In this document: piece after piece, positions 7,998 through 16,462 of the stretch
How the letters are laid out: each line of letters begins with the position of its first letter
Position numbering within the stretch: the first letter of the stretch is position 1
Assembly (NCBI GenBank): GCA_020850535.1
Contig: JADZEM010000194.1
Span: 1 to 53,439, forward strand
DNA from: Chloroflexota bacterium
Lineage (GTDB): Bacteria > Chloroflexota > UBA6077 > JACCZL01
DNA: 53,439 nt
Direction: 5' to 3'
The notes under the pieces: generated by a model
The model's input: the letters and a program-made list of their open reading frames with translations, nothing else
Told to the model about the DNA's origin: nothing
The model's database searches: none
Made by a program: the position numbers and the translations under genes

Positions 7998-8966
7998 ATG
8001 TTTCAGGATCTCACGATCATCGACTTCCACTGTCACTTCCCGGCTGCCAACGACCTGTCGATGTCAGGCGCGGCAGCCCGCACCTACGAGCCTGGCAGCG
8101 CGGCCGGCGCGAAGGCCGACTACCTGAAGCAGCAGGCTGAGAAGTACCGTGTCGCCTGGCGCCAGGCCTGGGACTTCCCCGAGCCGGAGAGGGAAGCGCC
8201 CAGCCTGGAGGTGCAGGCGGACCGCTGGCTTGCCGAGCTGGACCGCTACGGCATCAGCCATGTCGGGTTCGCCACCGGCGGCGGCAACGACTCGCTGGCC
8301 TCCGTCGTAGCCCGCCACCCAGGCCGCTTCATCGGGTTCGCTCACCACAACCTGTTCGAGCCGGGCGCCGCTGAGGAGCTGGAGCGCGCTGTCACGCAGC
8401 TCGGCCTCAAGGGTCTGAAGATCCTGGCCCCGGCCCTGGAGCGCCCCGTCAACGAGCGCGAGCTCTACCCCATCTGGGAGGTCTGCGAGCGGCTGGGTAT
8501 CCCGGTCCTGATCCACTTCGGGATGCTGGGGGCGGGCGGCGGCATCTCGTGGAACGGCCGCGACAACCCGGGCCTGCTCGAGCAGATCGCCAGGGACTTC
8601 CCGACCGTCGAGTTCGTGGTGCCGCACTTCGGGATTCAGTACGTCAAGGAGCTGCTGTTCCTCTGCTGGGCCTGCCAGAACGTCAACGTGGACACCTCAG
8701 GCTCGAATCAGTGGATCCGCTGGATGCCGTACCCGCTGACCCTGGAAGACCTGTTCCGCAAGTTCTACGAGACAGTCGGGCCGGAGCGGATCGTCTACGG
8801 GAGCGACTCAAGCTGGTTCCCGCGCGGGTACAGCATCCGCTACTTGCAGGATCAGATGCGGGCCTGCCGCTTCCTGAACTTCCCGGAGGATGCCATCCAG
8901 AAGATCTTCGGCGGGAACGCCGCGCGGCTGTTCGACATCCCGCTGGGCGCGGATGGTGGATCGTAG
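7998..8966 (+). CDS. Amidohydrolase family protein (amidohydrolase_2, TIM-barrel metal-dependent hydrolase or decarboxylase)
   Basis: A 322-residue soluble enzyme. The HxH metal motif is at H11/H13 in IDFHCHFP, followed by LIHFGM and VVPHFG segments with further histidines and a VYGSDSSWFPRG segment near the end with the usual late catalytic Asp. This is the order seen in the Amidohydro_2 family, which includes aminocarboxymuconate-semialdehyde decarboxylase-like and related enzymes. The substrate cannot be read from the sequence. The stop codon lies inside a tandem 21-bp repeat (8951-8992). It is divergent from the orphan binding-protein gene. Confidence 0.82.
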   Translation: MFQDLTIIDFHCHFPAANDLSMSGAAARTYEPGSAAGAKADYLKQQAEKYRVAWRQAWDFPEPEREAPSLEVQADRWLAELDRYGISHVGFATGGGNDSLASVVARHPGRFIGFAHHNLFEPGAAEELERAVTQLGLKGLKILAPALERPVNERELYPIWEVCERLGIPVLIHFGMLGAGGGISWNGRDNPGLLEQIARDFPTVEFVVPHFGIQYVKELLFLCWACQNVNVDTSGSNQWIRWMPYPLTLEDLFRKFYETVGPERIVYGSDSSWFPRGYSIRYLQDQMRACRFLNFPEDAIQKIFGGNAARLFDIPLGADGGS

Positions 8967-9065
8967 GTCGAGGATGGTGGATCGTAGGTCGAGGGTGGTG
9001 GGGGAGACGCCCCACGCCCCATGCCCCACGCCCTATGACCCACGATCCATGCCCCACGCCCCATG
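8951..9065. repeat. Tandem 21-bp duplication plus CCCACGCCCCATG-type array between two genes
   Basis: An exact 21-bp unit (ggatggtggatcgtaggtcg + a) occurs twice, at 8951-8971 and 8972-8992, with a third partial copy. From about 9008 to 9065 follows a C-rich array of variants of CCCACGCCCCATG, ATCCATGCCCCACG and so on. The two halves are partly complementary (GTGGATCGTAGGTC against GACCCACGATCCAT). The array supplies the stop of the upstream gene at one end and the ATG of the downstream gene at the other. Confidence 0.8.
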
Positions 9066-10676
9066 ACTCAGCATCTGCCGCTCGCACTGATCCTCCTGCT
9101 GGGGCTGGGCCTGCGCCTCTTCCTGCTCGACGGCCAGAGCCTCTGGTACGACGAGGGTGTCAGCGCCTACATGACGCCCAGGAGCTTTGCCGAGATCGCC
9201 GTTGCCACGTCCGTCGATATCCACCCGCCGCTCTACTACTGGCTGCTGGCAACCTGGGCCGCCACCTTCGGGCAGGGCGAGATCGCGCTCCGCTCGCTGT
9301 CCGTCCTGCTGGGAATGGCAACCATCTGGGTGACCTGGAGACTTGGGCTGCTGGTGGCCGGGCGCGTCGCCGGGCTGGCGGCAGCGGCGGTGCTCGCCGT
9401 CTCGCCGCTGGCCGTGCAGTACAGCCAGGAAGTACGCATGTACGCGCAGGCCGGGCTGCTGGCGGCGGCGAGCAGCTGGGCTGCGCTCGTGCTGCTGCGC
9501 GCCCTGGCCGACGCTGCCACGCCCAGACGACGGCGGCTGGCGCAGTTGGCCGCGCTCTACGGACTCCTGGCCGGCGCGCTGCTCTACACCCACTACTACG
9601 GCTCGCTGGTGGTGGTGGCGCAGGGCCTCTACGCCCTGCTGCTGGTCGCGCTGACGCGCCGCTGGCAGATCCTGGTCTGGTTCGGGCTGGCCGGCAGCAT
9701 CGCCACGCTGCTGTTCCTGCCGTGGCTGCCGGTAGCGCTGCGTCAGACCGGCTACTACCCGGGCCTGGGCTCCCCCCAGCCGGCCTGGGCGCTGGCGCTG
9801 GACGCCGTCAACGTCCTCTCGCTGGGCATCGCGACCACGCGCTTCGCGTTCCGGGCCGGGCTGGCGCCGTTCTTGGGACTGGCAGCGCTCGGAGCCGGGT
9901 GGCTGAGCGGCCTACTGCCCCCCCGAAGCCCGACACCCGACACCCGACACCATCTCGTCCTGCTCCTCCTCTGGCTGCTCCTGCCCATCGTCGGCATCGT
10001 CATCCTCTCGCGCACCCGCCCCCTCTACGAGCCGCGCTTCCTGCTGCTGGTGCTGCCCGCCTGGGCCGTCCTGCTGGGGGCCGGGCTGGCGGCGCTCTGG
10101 AGCGGCGCGGGCCGGCTGCTGGCCGCTCGCACGGGTTTCCCGCCCATGGCCCGGCAACTGGCGGTGATCGCCGTGGCGGTCGTGCTGGCCGGGCTGCTGC
10201 TGATCCCGACCGTCCGCTCGCTGGCCTCGTACTACTGGGATCCGGTCTACGCCCGCGACAACTATCGCGGCCTCGCGCAGACGGTCATGCTCCGCGAGCA
10301 GCCCGACGACGCCATCGTGCTGACCGCGCCCGGCCAGATCGAGATCTTCAACTACTACTACCGTGGACCGTCCGACCTGTTCCCGCTGCCACGCCAGCGC
10401 CCCATCGACGTGGCCGACACCCGCGCGCGCCTGGACACCCTGGCGGAGACCCATGACCGCGTCTGGCTGGTGCGCTGGGCCGCCAACGAAGCCGACCCTG
10501 ATGACCTGATTCTCGGCTGGCTTGAGGGACGCGGCCGGCGGCTCGGGACGCAGAGCTTCGGGCGAGTGGAATTGCGGCTGTACGATCTGCGCGCAGTCGC
10601 CAGCGCGCCGTCACCGTGGGTGTTGGCGCGGGCTACCGTCAGCGCGCCAGATTCGTTCACACTGAGAGCGCCATGA
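9063..10676 (+). CDS. Membrane glycosyltransferase, PMT/ArnT-like (GT39/GT83 type)
   Basis: A 537-residue polytopic membrane protein with about 10 to 12 hydrophobic segments. The first periplasmic loop has LWYDEG (catalytic-type Asp30-Glu31) and later DIHPPLYYWLL, the hallmarks of the dolichyl/polyprenyl-phosphate-sugar glycosyltransferase superfamily; the C-terminal 170 residues are soluble. The family transfers a sugar from a lipid carrier to protein or lipid on the outer face of the membrane. Near residue 287 the sequence PRSPTPDTRHH is encoded by repeated CCCGACA units and looks like an in-frame simple-repeat insertion in a loop. It overlaps the next gene by ATGA. Confidence 0.85.
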   Translation: MTQHLPLALILLLGLGLRLFLLDGQSLWYDEGVSAYMTPRSFAEIAVATSVDIHPPLYYWLLATWAATFGQGEIALRSLSVLLGMATIWVTWRLGLLVAGRVAGLAAAAVLAVSPLAVQYSQEVRMYAQAGLLAAASSWAALVLLRALADAATPRRRRLAQLAALYGLLAGALLYTHYYGSLVVVAQGLYALLLVALTRRWQILVWFGLAGSIATLLFLPWLPVALRQTGYYPGLGSPQPAWALALDAVNVLSLGIATTRFAFRAGLAPFLGLAALGAGWLSGLLPPRSPTPDTRHHLVLLLLWLLLPIVGIVILSRTRPLYEPRFLLLVLPAWAVLLGAGLAALWSGAGRLLAARTGFPPMARQLAVIAVAVVLAGLLLIPTVRSLASYYWDPVYARDNYRGLAQTVMLREQPDDAIVLTAPGQIEIFNYYYRGPSDLFPLPRQRPIDVADTRARLDTLAETHDRVWLVRWAANEADPDDLILGWLEGRGRRLGTQSFGRVELRLYDLRAVASAPSPWVLARATVSAPDSFTLRAP

Positions 10677-11707
10677 CCGCACCCACGTCCCAGGTCGTTG
10701 CCGCTGATATGCCGTCGCCTGCCAGGAGAACGGTTGCCCTCTGCCTGACCGTCCTCAACGAGGCGGACAACCTGGACGCCCTCTTCTCCAGCCTGGCGGG
10801 GCAGACCCGCCAGCCAGACGAGATCGTGGTGGTGGACGGCGGCTCACAGGACGGCACGCCAGCCGTCGTGGAGGCGTGGCAGGCGCGCGGCCTCCCCATC
10901 ACCCTGGCGATCATCCCTGGCGCGAACATCTCGTCCGGGCGCAACGCCGCCATCAGCCGCGCCCAGTCCGAGATCGTGGCCGTCACCGACGCCGGCGTGC
11001 GGCTGGAGCCGGGCTGGCTGTCAGCCCTCGCCGACCCGTTCCAGGAGGCTGACCCGCCGGACGTGGTGGCGGGCTTCTTCCAGTCCGACCCGCGCACGCC
11101 CTTCGAGATGGCCCTCGGCGCGACGACCCTCCCCGCCGTCGACGAGATCCGCCCGGAGCGGTTCTACCCATCCAGCCGCTCGGTGGCGTTCACGCGGGCG
11201 GCCTGGGAGCTGGCCGGCGGCTACCCGGAGTGGCTCGACTACTGCGAGGATCTGCTCTTCGACTTCGCGCTGGAGGACGAGGGCTGTCGGCGGGCCTGGG
11301 CGCCAGACGCCCTGGTGCACTTCCGCCCCCGCTCCACGCCCCGCGCGTTCTGGCTCCAGTACTACCGCTACGCGCGCGGCGACGGCAAGGCCGATCTCTG
11401 GCGCAGGCGGCACCTGATTCGGTACGCCACCTACCTGGGTCTGCCCCTGGGGCTGGCGCTGGCGCGGCGGCGTCCGTGGCTGCTCCTGCCGATGCTGCTG
11501 GCGGCGGTCGGGTACGTTCGCAAGCCGTACCGCCGGCTGCGTCCACAGTTTGCCGGCCTGGACACGCGCGGGAGGCTTGTGGCGCTGGCCTGGGTGCCGC
11601 TGCTCCGGCTGGTTGGCGACGCGGCCAAGATGGCGGGCTACCCGGCCGGCCTCTGGTGGCGGCTGCGGCACCGCGACGCGATCCCTGACGGTCACCCACG
11701 CCGGTAG
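10673..11707 (+). CDS. Glycosyltransferase family 2
   Basis: A 344-residue GT-A-fold transferase. After a short tail the domain begins VALCLTVLNEADNL, followed by EIVVVDGGSQDGT (the nucleotide-binding loop) and VTDAGVRLEPGWL (the DxD-like position reads DAG). The C-terminus carries a hydrophobic stretch suggesting membrane association. ATG 10673 overlaps the stop of the preceding membrane glycosyltransferase by ATGA, so the pair is co-translated and probably acts in the same glycan pathway. Sugar donor unknown. Confidence 0.88.
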   Translation: MTAPTSQVVAADMPSPARRTVALCLTVLNEADNLDALFSSLAGQTRQPDEIVVVDGGSQDGTPAVVEAWQARGLPITLAIIPGANISSGRNAAISRAQSEIVAVTDAGVRLEPGWLSALADPFQEADPPDVVAGFFQSDPRTPFEMALGATTLPAVDEIRPERFYPSSRSVAFTRAAWELAGGYPEWLDYCEDLLFDFALEDEGCRRAWAPDALVHFRPRSTPRAFWLQYYRYARGDGKADLWRRRHLIRYATYLGLPLGLALARRRPWLLLPMLLAAVGYVRKPYRRLRPQFAGLDTRGRLVALAWVPLLRLVGDAAKMAGYPAGLWWRLRHRDAIPDGHPRR

Positions 11708-11922
11708 GCCGAGCCGGTCAGGCACGCCATTGCCCTTTGAGAGTCCGTCGCGAGTCCACCGAGAGTCCACCCGAAAACGCCCCCTTGGGCGCTTGCTGGA
11801 AACGTCGTGACGGCAGTATCCTCCGAAGACATGGATCGCTCGACGCGGCTCGAACCTGCGCCTCCGGGCGCCACGCGCGCCGCGGCACGACCACGCCCTC
11901 TCAGGCGCGGCCGACCCGTGCC

Positions 11923-13392
11923 GTGACGGATACGCTCACACGTCCACCCGAGGTCACGGTCGCTCCAGCGCCCACTGGTGACCCGCCTCGGCGGTGGCGG
12001 CTCCTGCGCGCGCTCCAGGTCATCGCACTCATTACCGCGGACCTGGCGATGCTCCATGCTGCCTATCGGCTGGCGTACCTCATCCGCTACCGTCTGGTGA
12101 TGCGGCCGGGCGTCGAGATCCCTCCGCCCGAGGCCTACACCGACACCGTCATCGTGATGGCCGTCTGCCTGTTCGGCGTGCTGGCGTTCTTCCGCCACTA
12201 TATCCCCAGGCGCGGCCTTTCGCGCATCGACCTGCTCTACTCGCTGTTCCTGGGGGTCAGCGCGGCGTTCATCGTGGGGCTGGCCGTGCTGACGCTGGCC
12301 TTCCGCGAGCTTGGCCTGCCGCGCGTGGTGCTGGCCGGCTGGTGGGTCTCCTCGATCCTCCTGATCTGGCTGGCGCGTGTCATCCTTGACACCGGCTTAC
12401 GCCTCGGGCGGGCGCACGGCGTGGACACCGCGAACGTGCTGATCGTCGGGGCCGGCGAGTCCGGCGAGATCATCCGCGAGAAGATCCGCCACGCGCCGGA
12501 GCTGGGCTACCGGATCGTCGGGTTCGTGGACGACGTCCACCTTGACCTCTTCGAGAACAGCACGCCGATCCTCGGGACGCTCTCGGACGTGCCCCGGCTG
12601 ATCGAGCAGCACCACGTCAGCGAGCTGATCATCGCCGCGCCCCGGCTGGAGCAGCGCGACGTCCTGGAGCTGGTCTCGAACTGCGCTCGCGCTCACGTCA
12701 ACGTCAAGCTGTTCCCGGACATCGTGCAGATCATGTCCAGCGAGGTCACCACCAGCGACCTGACCGGCTTGCCGATGGTCCAGGTGCGCGACGTCGCCCT
12801 GCGCGGCTGGAACCTGACCATCAAGCGGGCCATGGACATCGTCGTCAGCGCCATCGCCCTGGTGCTGATCTCGCCGTTTCTGATGGCGCTCGCCGTGGCC
12901 GTCAAGCTGTGGGGCGGTGCGGGGCCGGTCTTCTACACGCAGGAGCGCGTCGGGCTGGACGGCAAGCCGTTCCACCTGATCAAGTTCCGCTCGATGCGCG
13001 CCGACGCCGAGGCCTCGACCGGGCCGGTCTGGGCCACCCAGGATGACCGCCGCCGGACCGTCATCGGGACGTTCATCCGCCGCTGGAGCCTCGACGAGCT
13101 GCCGCAGCTGGTCAACGTGCTGGTGGGCGAGATGAGCCTTGTCGGGCCGCGCCCCGAGCGCCCGCACTTCGTGGAGCAGTTCAGCCGCGAGGTCCCGCGC
13201 TACGCCGAGCGCCACAACGAGAAGGCCGGGATGACGGGGTGGGCGCAGGTCAACGGCCTGCGCGGCAACACCTCGATCACCGAGCGCACCAAGTACGACC
13301 TGTTCTACGTGGAGAACTGGTCGCTGGCGTTCGACGTGAAGATCTGCCTGAAGACGATCGGGGCGATCTTCCGGGACAAGAACGCCTACTAG
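11923..13392 (+). CDS. Undecaprenyl-phosphate sugar phosphotransferase (exopolysaccharide priming enzyme)
   Basis: About 489 residues. Four or five N-terminal transmembrane helices (about 25-160), a central CoA_binding_3 / Rossmann-like domain beginning ANVLIVGAGESGEI, then the C-terminal Bac_transf catalytic domain with KRAMDIVVS, FRSMRADAE, SLDELPQLVNV and SLVGPRPERP. It attaches the first sugar phosphate to the polyprenyl carrier that starts repeat-unit synthesis. I use GTG 11923 because about 62 residues upstream to TTG 11737 look non-coding; no clear Shine-Dalgarno is seen, so the start is uncertain. With the two preceding genes it forms an envelope glycan group. Confidence 0.88.
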   Translation: MTDTLTRPPEVTVAPAPTGDPPRRWRLLRALQVIALITADLAMLHAAYRLAYLIRYRLVMRPGVEIPPPEAYTDTVIVMAVCLFGVLAFFRHYIPRRGLSRIDLLYSLFLGVSAAFIVGLAVLTLAFRELGLPRVVLAGWWVSSILLIWLARVILDTGLRLGRAHGVDTANVLIVGAGESGEIIREKIRHAPELGYRIVGFVDDVHLDLFENSTPILGTLSDVPRLIEQHHVSELIIAAPRLEQRDVLELVSNCARAHVNVKLFPDIVQIMSSEVTTSDLTGLPMVQVRDVALRGWNLTIKRAMDIVVSAIALVLISPFLMALAVAVKLWGGAGPVFYTQERVGLDGKPFHLIKFRSMRADAEASTGPVWATQDDRRRTVIGTFIRRWSLDELPQLVNVLVGEMSLVGPRPERPHFVEQFSREVPRYAERHNEKAGMTGWAQVNGLRGNTSITERTKYDLFYVENWSLAFDVKICLKTIGAIFRDKNAY

Positions 13393-13563
13393 GCCGCCGA
13401 GTACCCCGGCTCGGTCCGATGCGGCCCCGGACGCGATTTCCTACATTTCGTCTGATCCCGCCCCGCTAATCCGTCCCTCTGCCTGCTGCCGCCTCGTTTT
13501 CACGGTCGATGGGCGCCCCATAGCCGGGCGCGACGCCGATGAGCTGGCACAGACTGGGTCAGC

Positions 13564-16407
13564 ATGAAGGGGTGGAAACAGGTGGCCCACGACGAGCATG
13601 TGCCCTCCGCGTTCGTATCAACGTTCCGGCAGCGTTTCGCACCACTTTTCGGCCGCAAGATCGGGCGGCAGCGCGCCGAGCAGTATCTCGGCGGCCTGCT
13701 GAACGGCAAGGCTGAGCGCCGGAATGTGACCAGCCTGGCCGACACCGTCGATGGCGCGAGCGCCCGCGCGCTCGGCTGGCTGCTCAACAAGTCGCCCTGG
13801 CCGACGCGCCCCGTCGTCGACGCGCTGCAGTTGTACGTCGGCGAGACGTTTGGCACGCCGGACGGCCTCTACACGCTGAACATCGACAACTTCGTGAAGC
13901 GTGGCGACAACGCCGTGGGCGTCGAGAAGCAGTTCGTCCACCACCTCGGACGCACCTCGAACTCGCAGATCGGCGTCTTCCTGGCCTACGGCTCGCTGAC
14001 CTCCAGCGCCCTGGTGGACGCGGCGATCTACATGCCGCACAGCTGGATTGACGACGCCGACCGCCGCGAGAAGGCCGGCGTGCCGGCCAGCCTGGAGTAC
14101 AAGTCTCGCAGCACGCTCGCCATCGAGCTGCTGCGCGAGGCGCGCCAGCTCGGCCACCTGCCGGGCCAGTGGGTCACCTCCTGGCATGGCGAGGGCTTCG
14201 AGGAGGATCTCCGCCCCCGCCTCGACGCCGATGGCTGGCGGTATCTGCTCCCGGTCCCGGCTGCCGCCACGTTCCTGGACGCCCCCAACGCCGCCGAGCC
14301 GCGCCCGTACACGACGCTGCTCGCGGGCCAGCCCCGCAGCCCGCTCCAGCTCTGCCGCGTCTGGCTGCCTGCCGACGTGGCCCGTGCCGACGTGGCCCGT
14401 GCCGACGTGGCTCACGCCGATGCGGCCCGTGCCGTCGAGGCCCAGCGCGCGCACTGGCTGCTCGGCTGCACCGACGCGCTCAGCGGCGCCCCCGTCGCGT
14501 TCCTCTCGAACGCTCCAGAGGATGAAGCCGCCGAGATGTTCGAACGCGTCATGGCCGCGCGCTGGCAGTCCGTCCGCATGCTCGCGGAGCGCTGCGCGGG
14601 CGTCAGCCTCGACGTGTACCGCGTTCGGGGTTGGGATGGCTGGCACCGCCACGTGGCGCTCGCCCTGCTCGCGAGCGTCTTCCGGGCCTGCCTGCCGGTG
14701 CTTCCCTCCGCATCCGATCTTGAACCCGAGATCATCGCAGAACCAGACGCCGTTCCCGTTGCCCTCGCAGAGACCCCTCCGGCTCCTCCAGCAGCCCCGC
14801 TCACAGAGCACCCTGTCGACGCTCCGTCCGATGCGGTCCCCGCTGTCTCGGCGCCGGTCATCCCACATGTGGAAGAGGAGATGGCCGTGTCCATCGATGA
14901 GCCTGCCTACAGCGCCGAGGAGGCGCCCGACGAAGCCCCTGTCGCCGTCCCAGACGCCATCCCAGGCGCCGCCCCTGCCGTGCCGACCGTCTACCGACTG
15001 ACCGTGGACATCAGCGAGTCTGAGTGGCGGGCCGTGCGGGCCTTCCAGGTCTACCTGGTGGCCGACGAGGCTGGCTCCATCCAGTCCTGCGTGCCGTCCA
15101 AGGCCGAGATCGAGCGGCAGGAAGTCGGGCAGCGGATCGACATCACCTTCCTCTCGCCCCGCAGCCGCGACGAGCTTCTCCTGGCGCTCGACGAGGTGCC
15201 AGAGGTCAGAGTGATGGAACTACAGGCCGAGGGTGAGACTGCCCCGGCGGCCGAGGCCGAGGCTGCTCCCGCGCCGGCGGCGGCTGCACCGAGTGGCCCC
15301 ATCCGCTACGTGCTCGACGTCAACATCGAGGAGACGGACTGGCGGGCCGTGCGAGCCTTCCAGGTCTGGCTGGTGGCCGACGAGGCTGGCTCCATCCAGT
15401 CCTGCGTGCCGTCCAAGGCCGAGATCGAGCGGCAGGAAGTCGGCCACCAGATACACGTCGAGTTCGACTCGCCGCGCAGCGTCGAGCAGATCATGGCGTC
15501 CCTCCGCGAGGTACCTGAGATCTCGGTGCTCTCGCTGGTGACCGCTGGTGCAGAGCTGCCGGTCGAGTTGGTGGCGGCCATCGCCTCGGTGGAGCAGGCC
15601 GACGCCGACGAGCACCTGGACCTGAGCGATGCCGACGACATGCTGGCGGCGCTGGAAGCCGAGCTGAGCGAGCGCACCACCGCCCGCGAGGCCGGCCTGA
15701 TGCCAGCGTTCGAGGGGCCGATTGAAGTCGTCGGGAACGCCGTCATCGAGGCAAGCATCATCCTCGAAGAGTCGCGCGAGCTGGTGGTGGCCGGCACGAA
15801 TGGCGCCAACGGCCACACCAACGGCGCTGGCGGCGGGTCTGCCACGCTGACCGCGCCGATAGAGCCGCCCGTCGCCCCGGCCAACGAGGCCCCGGCCCGC
15901 GCGGCGGCTGCCGCGCAGCCGTCCACCGCCCCCGTCGCCGAGAAGCCGGCCGAGCCGAAGGAAGCGGCCGAGCGGGCGCGCCCCGAGGAAGAGCAGATGG
16001 TGGTGCTGGACGTCGGCAACGAGTCCTACGGCATCCCCGTCAAGCAGGTCCGCGAGATCATCCGCGTCCCGCCGATCACCCGCGTGCCGAACGGCCCGGG
16101 CTTCCTCGAAGGCGTCATCAACCTGCGCGGCCAGGTGATCCCGGTCATGGATCTCCGCAAGCACCTCGGCATCGAGGGCGGTGGGGAGACGCGCCGCAGC
16201 CGGGTCGTCGTCTCCGAGCTGGGGCGGCACACCGTCGGCCTGATGGTGGACGCGGTCTCCGAGGTCGTGATGATCTCCACGACGGACATCGAGCCGCCGC
16301 CAGCGATCATCGCCGGCGCGAACGACGGCCAGATCCGTGGCGTCGCGCGGCTGGGCGACCGGCTGGTGTTGTTCCTGGACCCCGAGCGGGTGCTGCCGAA
16401 CAGCTGA
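13564..16407 (+). CDS. Fusion: inactive IS701/DDE_5-like transposase domain + two CheA-P2-like domains + CheW domain
   Basis: A 947-residue protein in one uninterrupted frame. Residues 1 to about 375 follow the IS701-type DDE_5 transposase fold from RFAPLFGRKIGRQRAEQYL through VGVEKQFVHHLGR, QIGVFLAYGS, MPHSWIDD, REKAGVP to WDGWHRHVALALL. The first catalytic Asp is kept (D108 in NIDNFV), but the second is lost (WVTSWHGEG at 203-211 where active enzymes read like WVTADEVYG) and the third acidic residue is replaced (CAGVSLD, G346). A Pro/Ala/Glu linker follows, with four ADVAR-type repeats at 14371-14430. Residues about 477-555 and 580-660 are two near-identical copies of a domain resembling the CheA P2 CheY-binding domain. 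Residues about 810-947 are CheW. Likely a domesticated transposase turned into a signalling scaffold. No other che gene is in the window. Confidence 0.82.
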   Translation: MKGWKQVAHDEHVPSAFVSTFRQRFAPLFGRKIGRQRAEQYLGGLLNGKAERRNVTSLADTVDGASARALGWLLNKSPWPTRPVVDALQLYVGETFGTPDGLYTLNIDNFVKRGDNAVGVEKQFVHHLGRTSNSQIGVFLAYGSLTSSALVDAAIYMPHSWIDDADRREKAGVPASLEYKSRSTLAIELLREARQLGHLPGQWVTSWHGEGFEEDLRPRLDADGWRYLLPVPAAATFLDAPNAAEPRPYTTLLAGQPRSPLQLCRVWLPADVARADVARADVAHADAARAVEAQRAHWLLGCTDALSGAPVAFLSNAPEDEAAEMFERVMAARWQSVRMLAERCAGVSLDVYRVRGWDGWHRHVALALLASVFRACLPVLPSASDLEPEIIAEPDAVPVALAETPPAPPAAPLTEHPVDAPSDAVPAVSAPVIPHVEEEMAVSIDEPAYSAEEAPDEAPVAVPDAIPGAAPAVPTVYRLTVDISESEWRAVRAFQVYLVADEAGSIQSCVPSKAEIERQEVGQRIDITFLSPRSRDELLLALDEVPEVRVMELQAEGETAPAAEAEAAPAPAAAAPSGPIRYVLDVNIEETDWRAVRAFQVWLVADEAGSIQSCVPSKAEIERQEVGHQIHVEFDSPRSVEQIMASLREVPEISVLSLVTAGAELPVELVAAIASVEQADADEHLDLSDADDMLAALEAELSERTTAREAGLMPAFEGPIEVVGNAVIEASIILEESRELVVAGTNGANGHTNGAGGGSATLTAPIEPPVAPANEAPARAAAAAQPSTAPVAEKPAEPKEAAERARPEEEQMVVLDVGNESYGIPVKQVREIIRVPPITRVPNGPGFLEGVINLRGQVIPVMDLRKHLGIEGGGETRRSRVVVSELGRHTVGLMVDAVSEVVMISTTDIEPPPAIIAGANDGQIRGVARLGDRLVLFLDPERVLPNS
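14371..14430 (+). repeat. Four tandem 15-bp units inside the transposase-like domain
   Basis: Unit GCCGACGTGGCCCGT encodes ADVAR; copies at 14371, 14386, 14401 and 14416, the last two with three or four changes. The reading frame is preserved. It inserts an Ala/Asp-rich hydrophilic loop in the domain. Confidence 0.85.
15025..15443 (+). repeat. Two 104-bp near-identical direct repeats within the fusion gene
   Basis: Bases 15025-15128 and 15340-15443 differ at only three positions, 315 bases (105 codons) apart. The neighbouring sequence of the two P2-like domains is far more diverged, which points to a recent partial duplication or to gene conversion limited to this block. Confidence 0.85.
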
Positions 16408-16427
16408 GACCGGAGAGCCAGGAGTCA

Positions 16428-16458
16428 GGAGGCCCTCACCCCCGGGGTGAGGGCCTCC
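16428..16458. terminator. Bidirectional terminator palindrome
   Basis: GGAGGCCCTCACCCC (16428-16442) and its perfect complement (16444-16458) flank one base. It lies between the convergent fusion gene and binding-protein gene. The sequence is the same core as the ends of the repeat at 126-244, so a dispersed palindrome serves here as terminator. Confidence 0.75.
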
Positions 16459-16462
16459 CGCG

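Noticed and set aside
11737-11922. N-terminal extension of the sugar phosphotransferase from TTG 11737
   Set aside because: The 62 extra residues are Arg/Ser/Thr-rich without any family resemblance, and the first transmembrane helix follows soon after GTG 11923.
13564-14690. Intact, active insertion sequence
   Set aside because: Two of three catalytic acids are missing, no terminal inverted repeats are seen, and the frame continues without interruption into chemotaxis domains.
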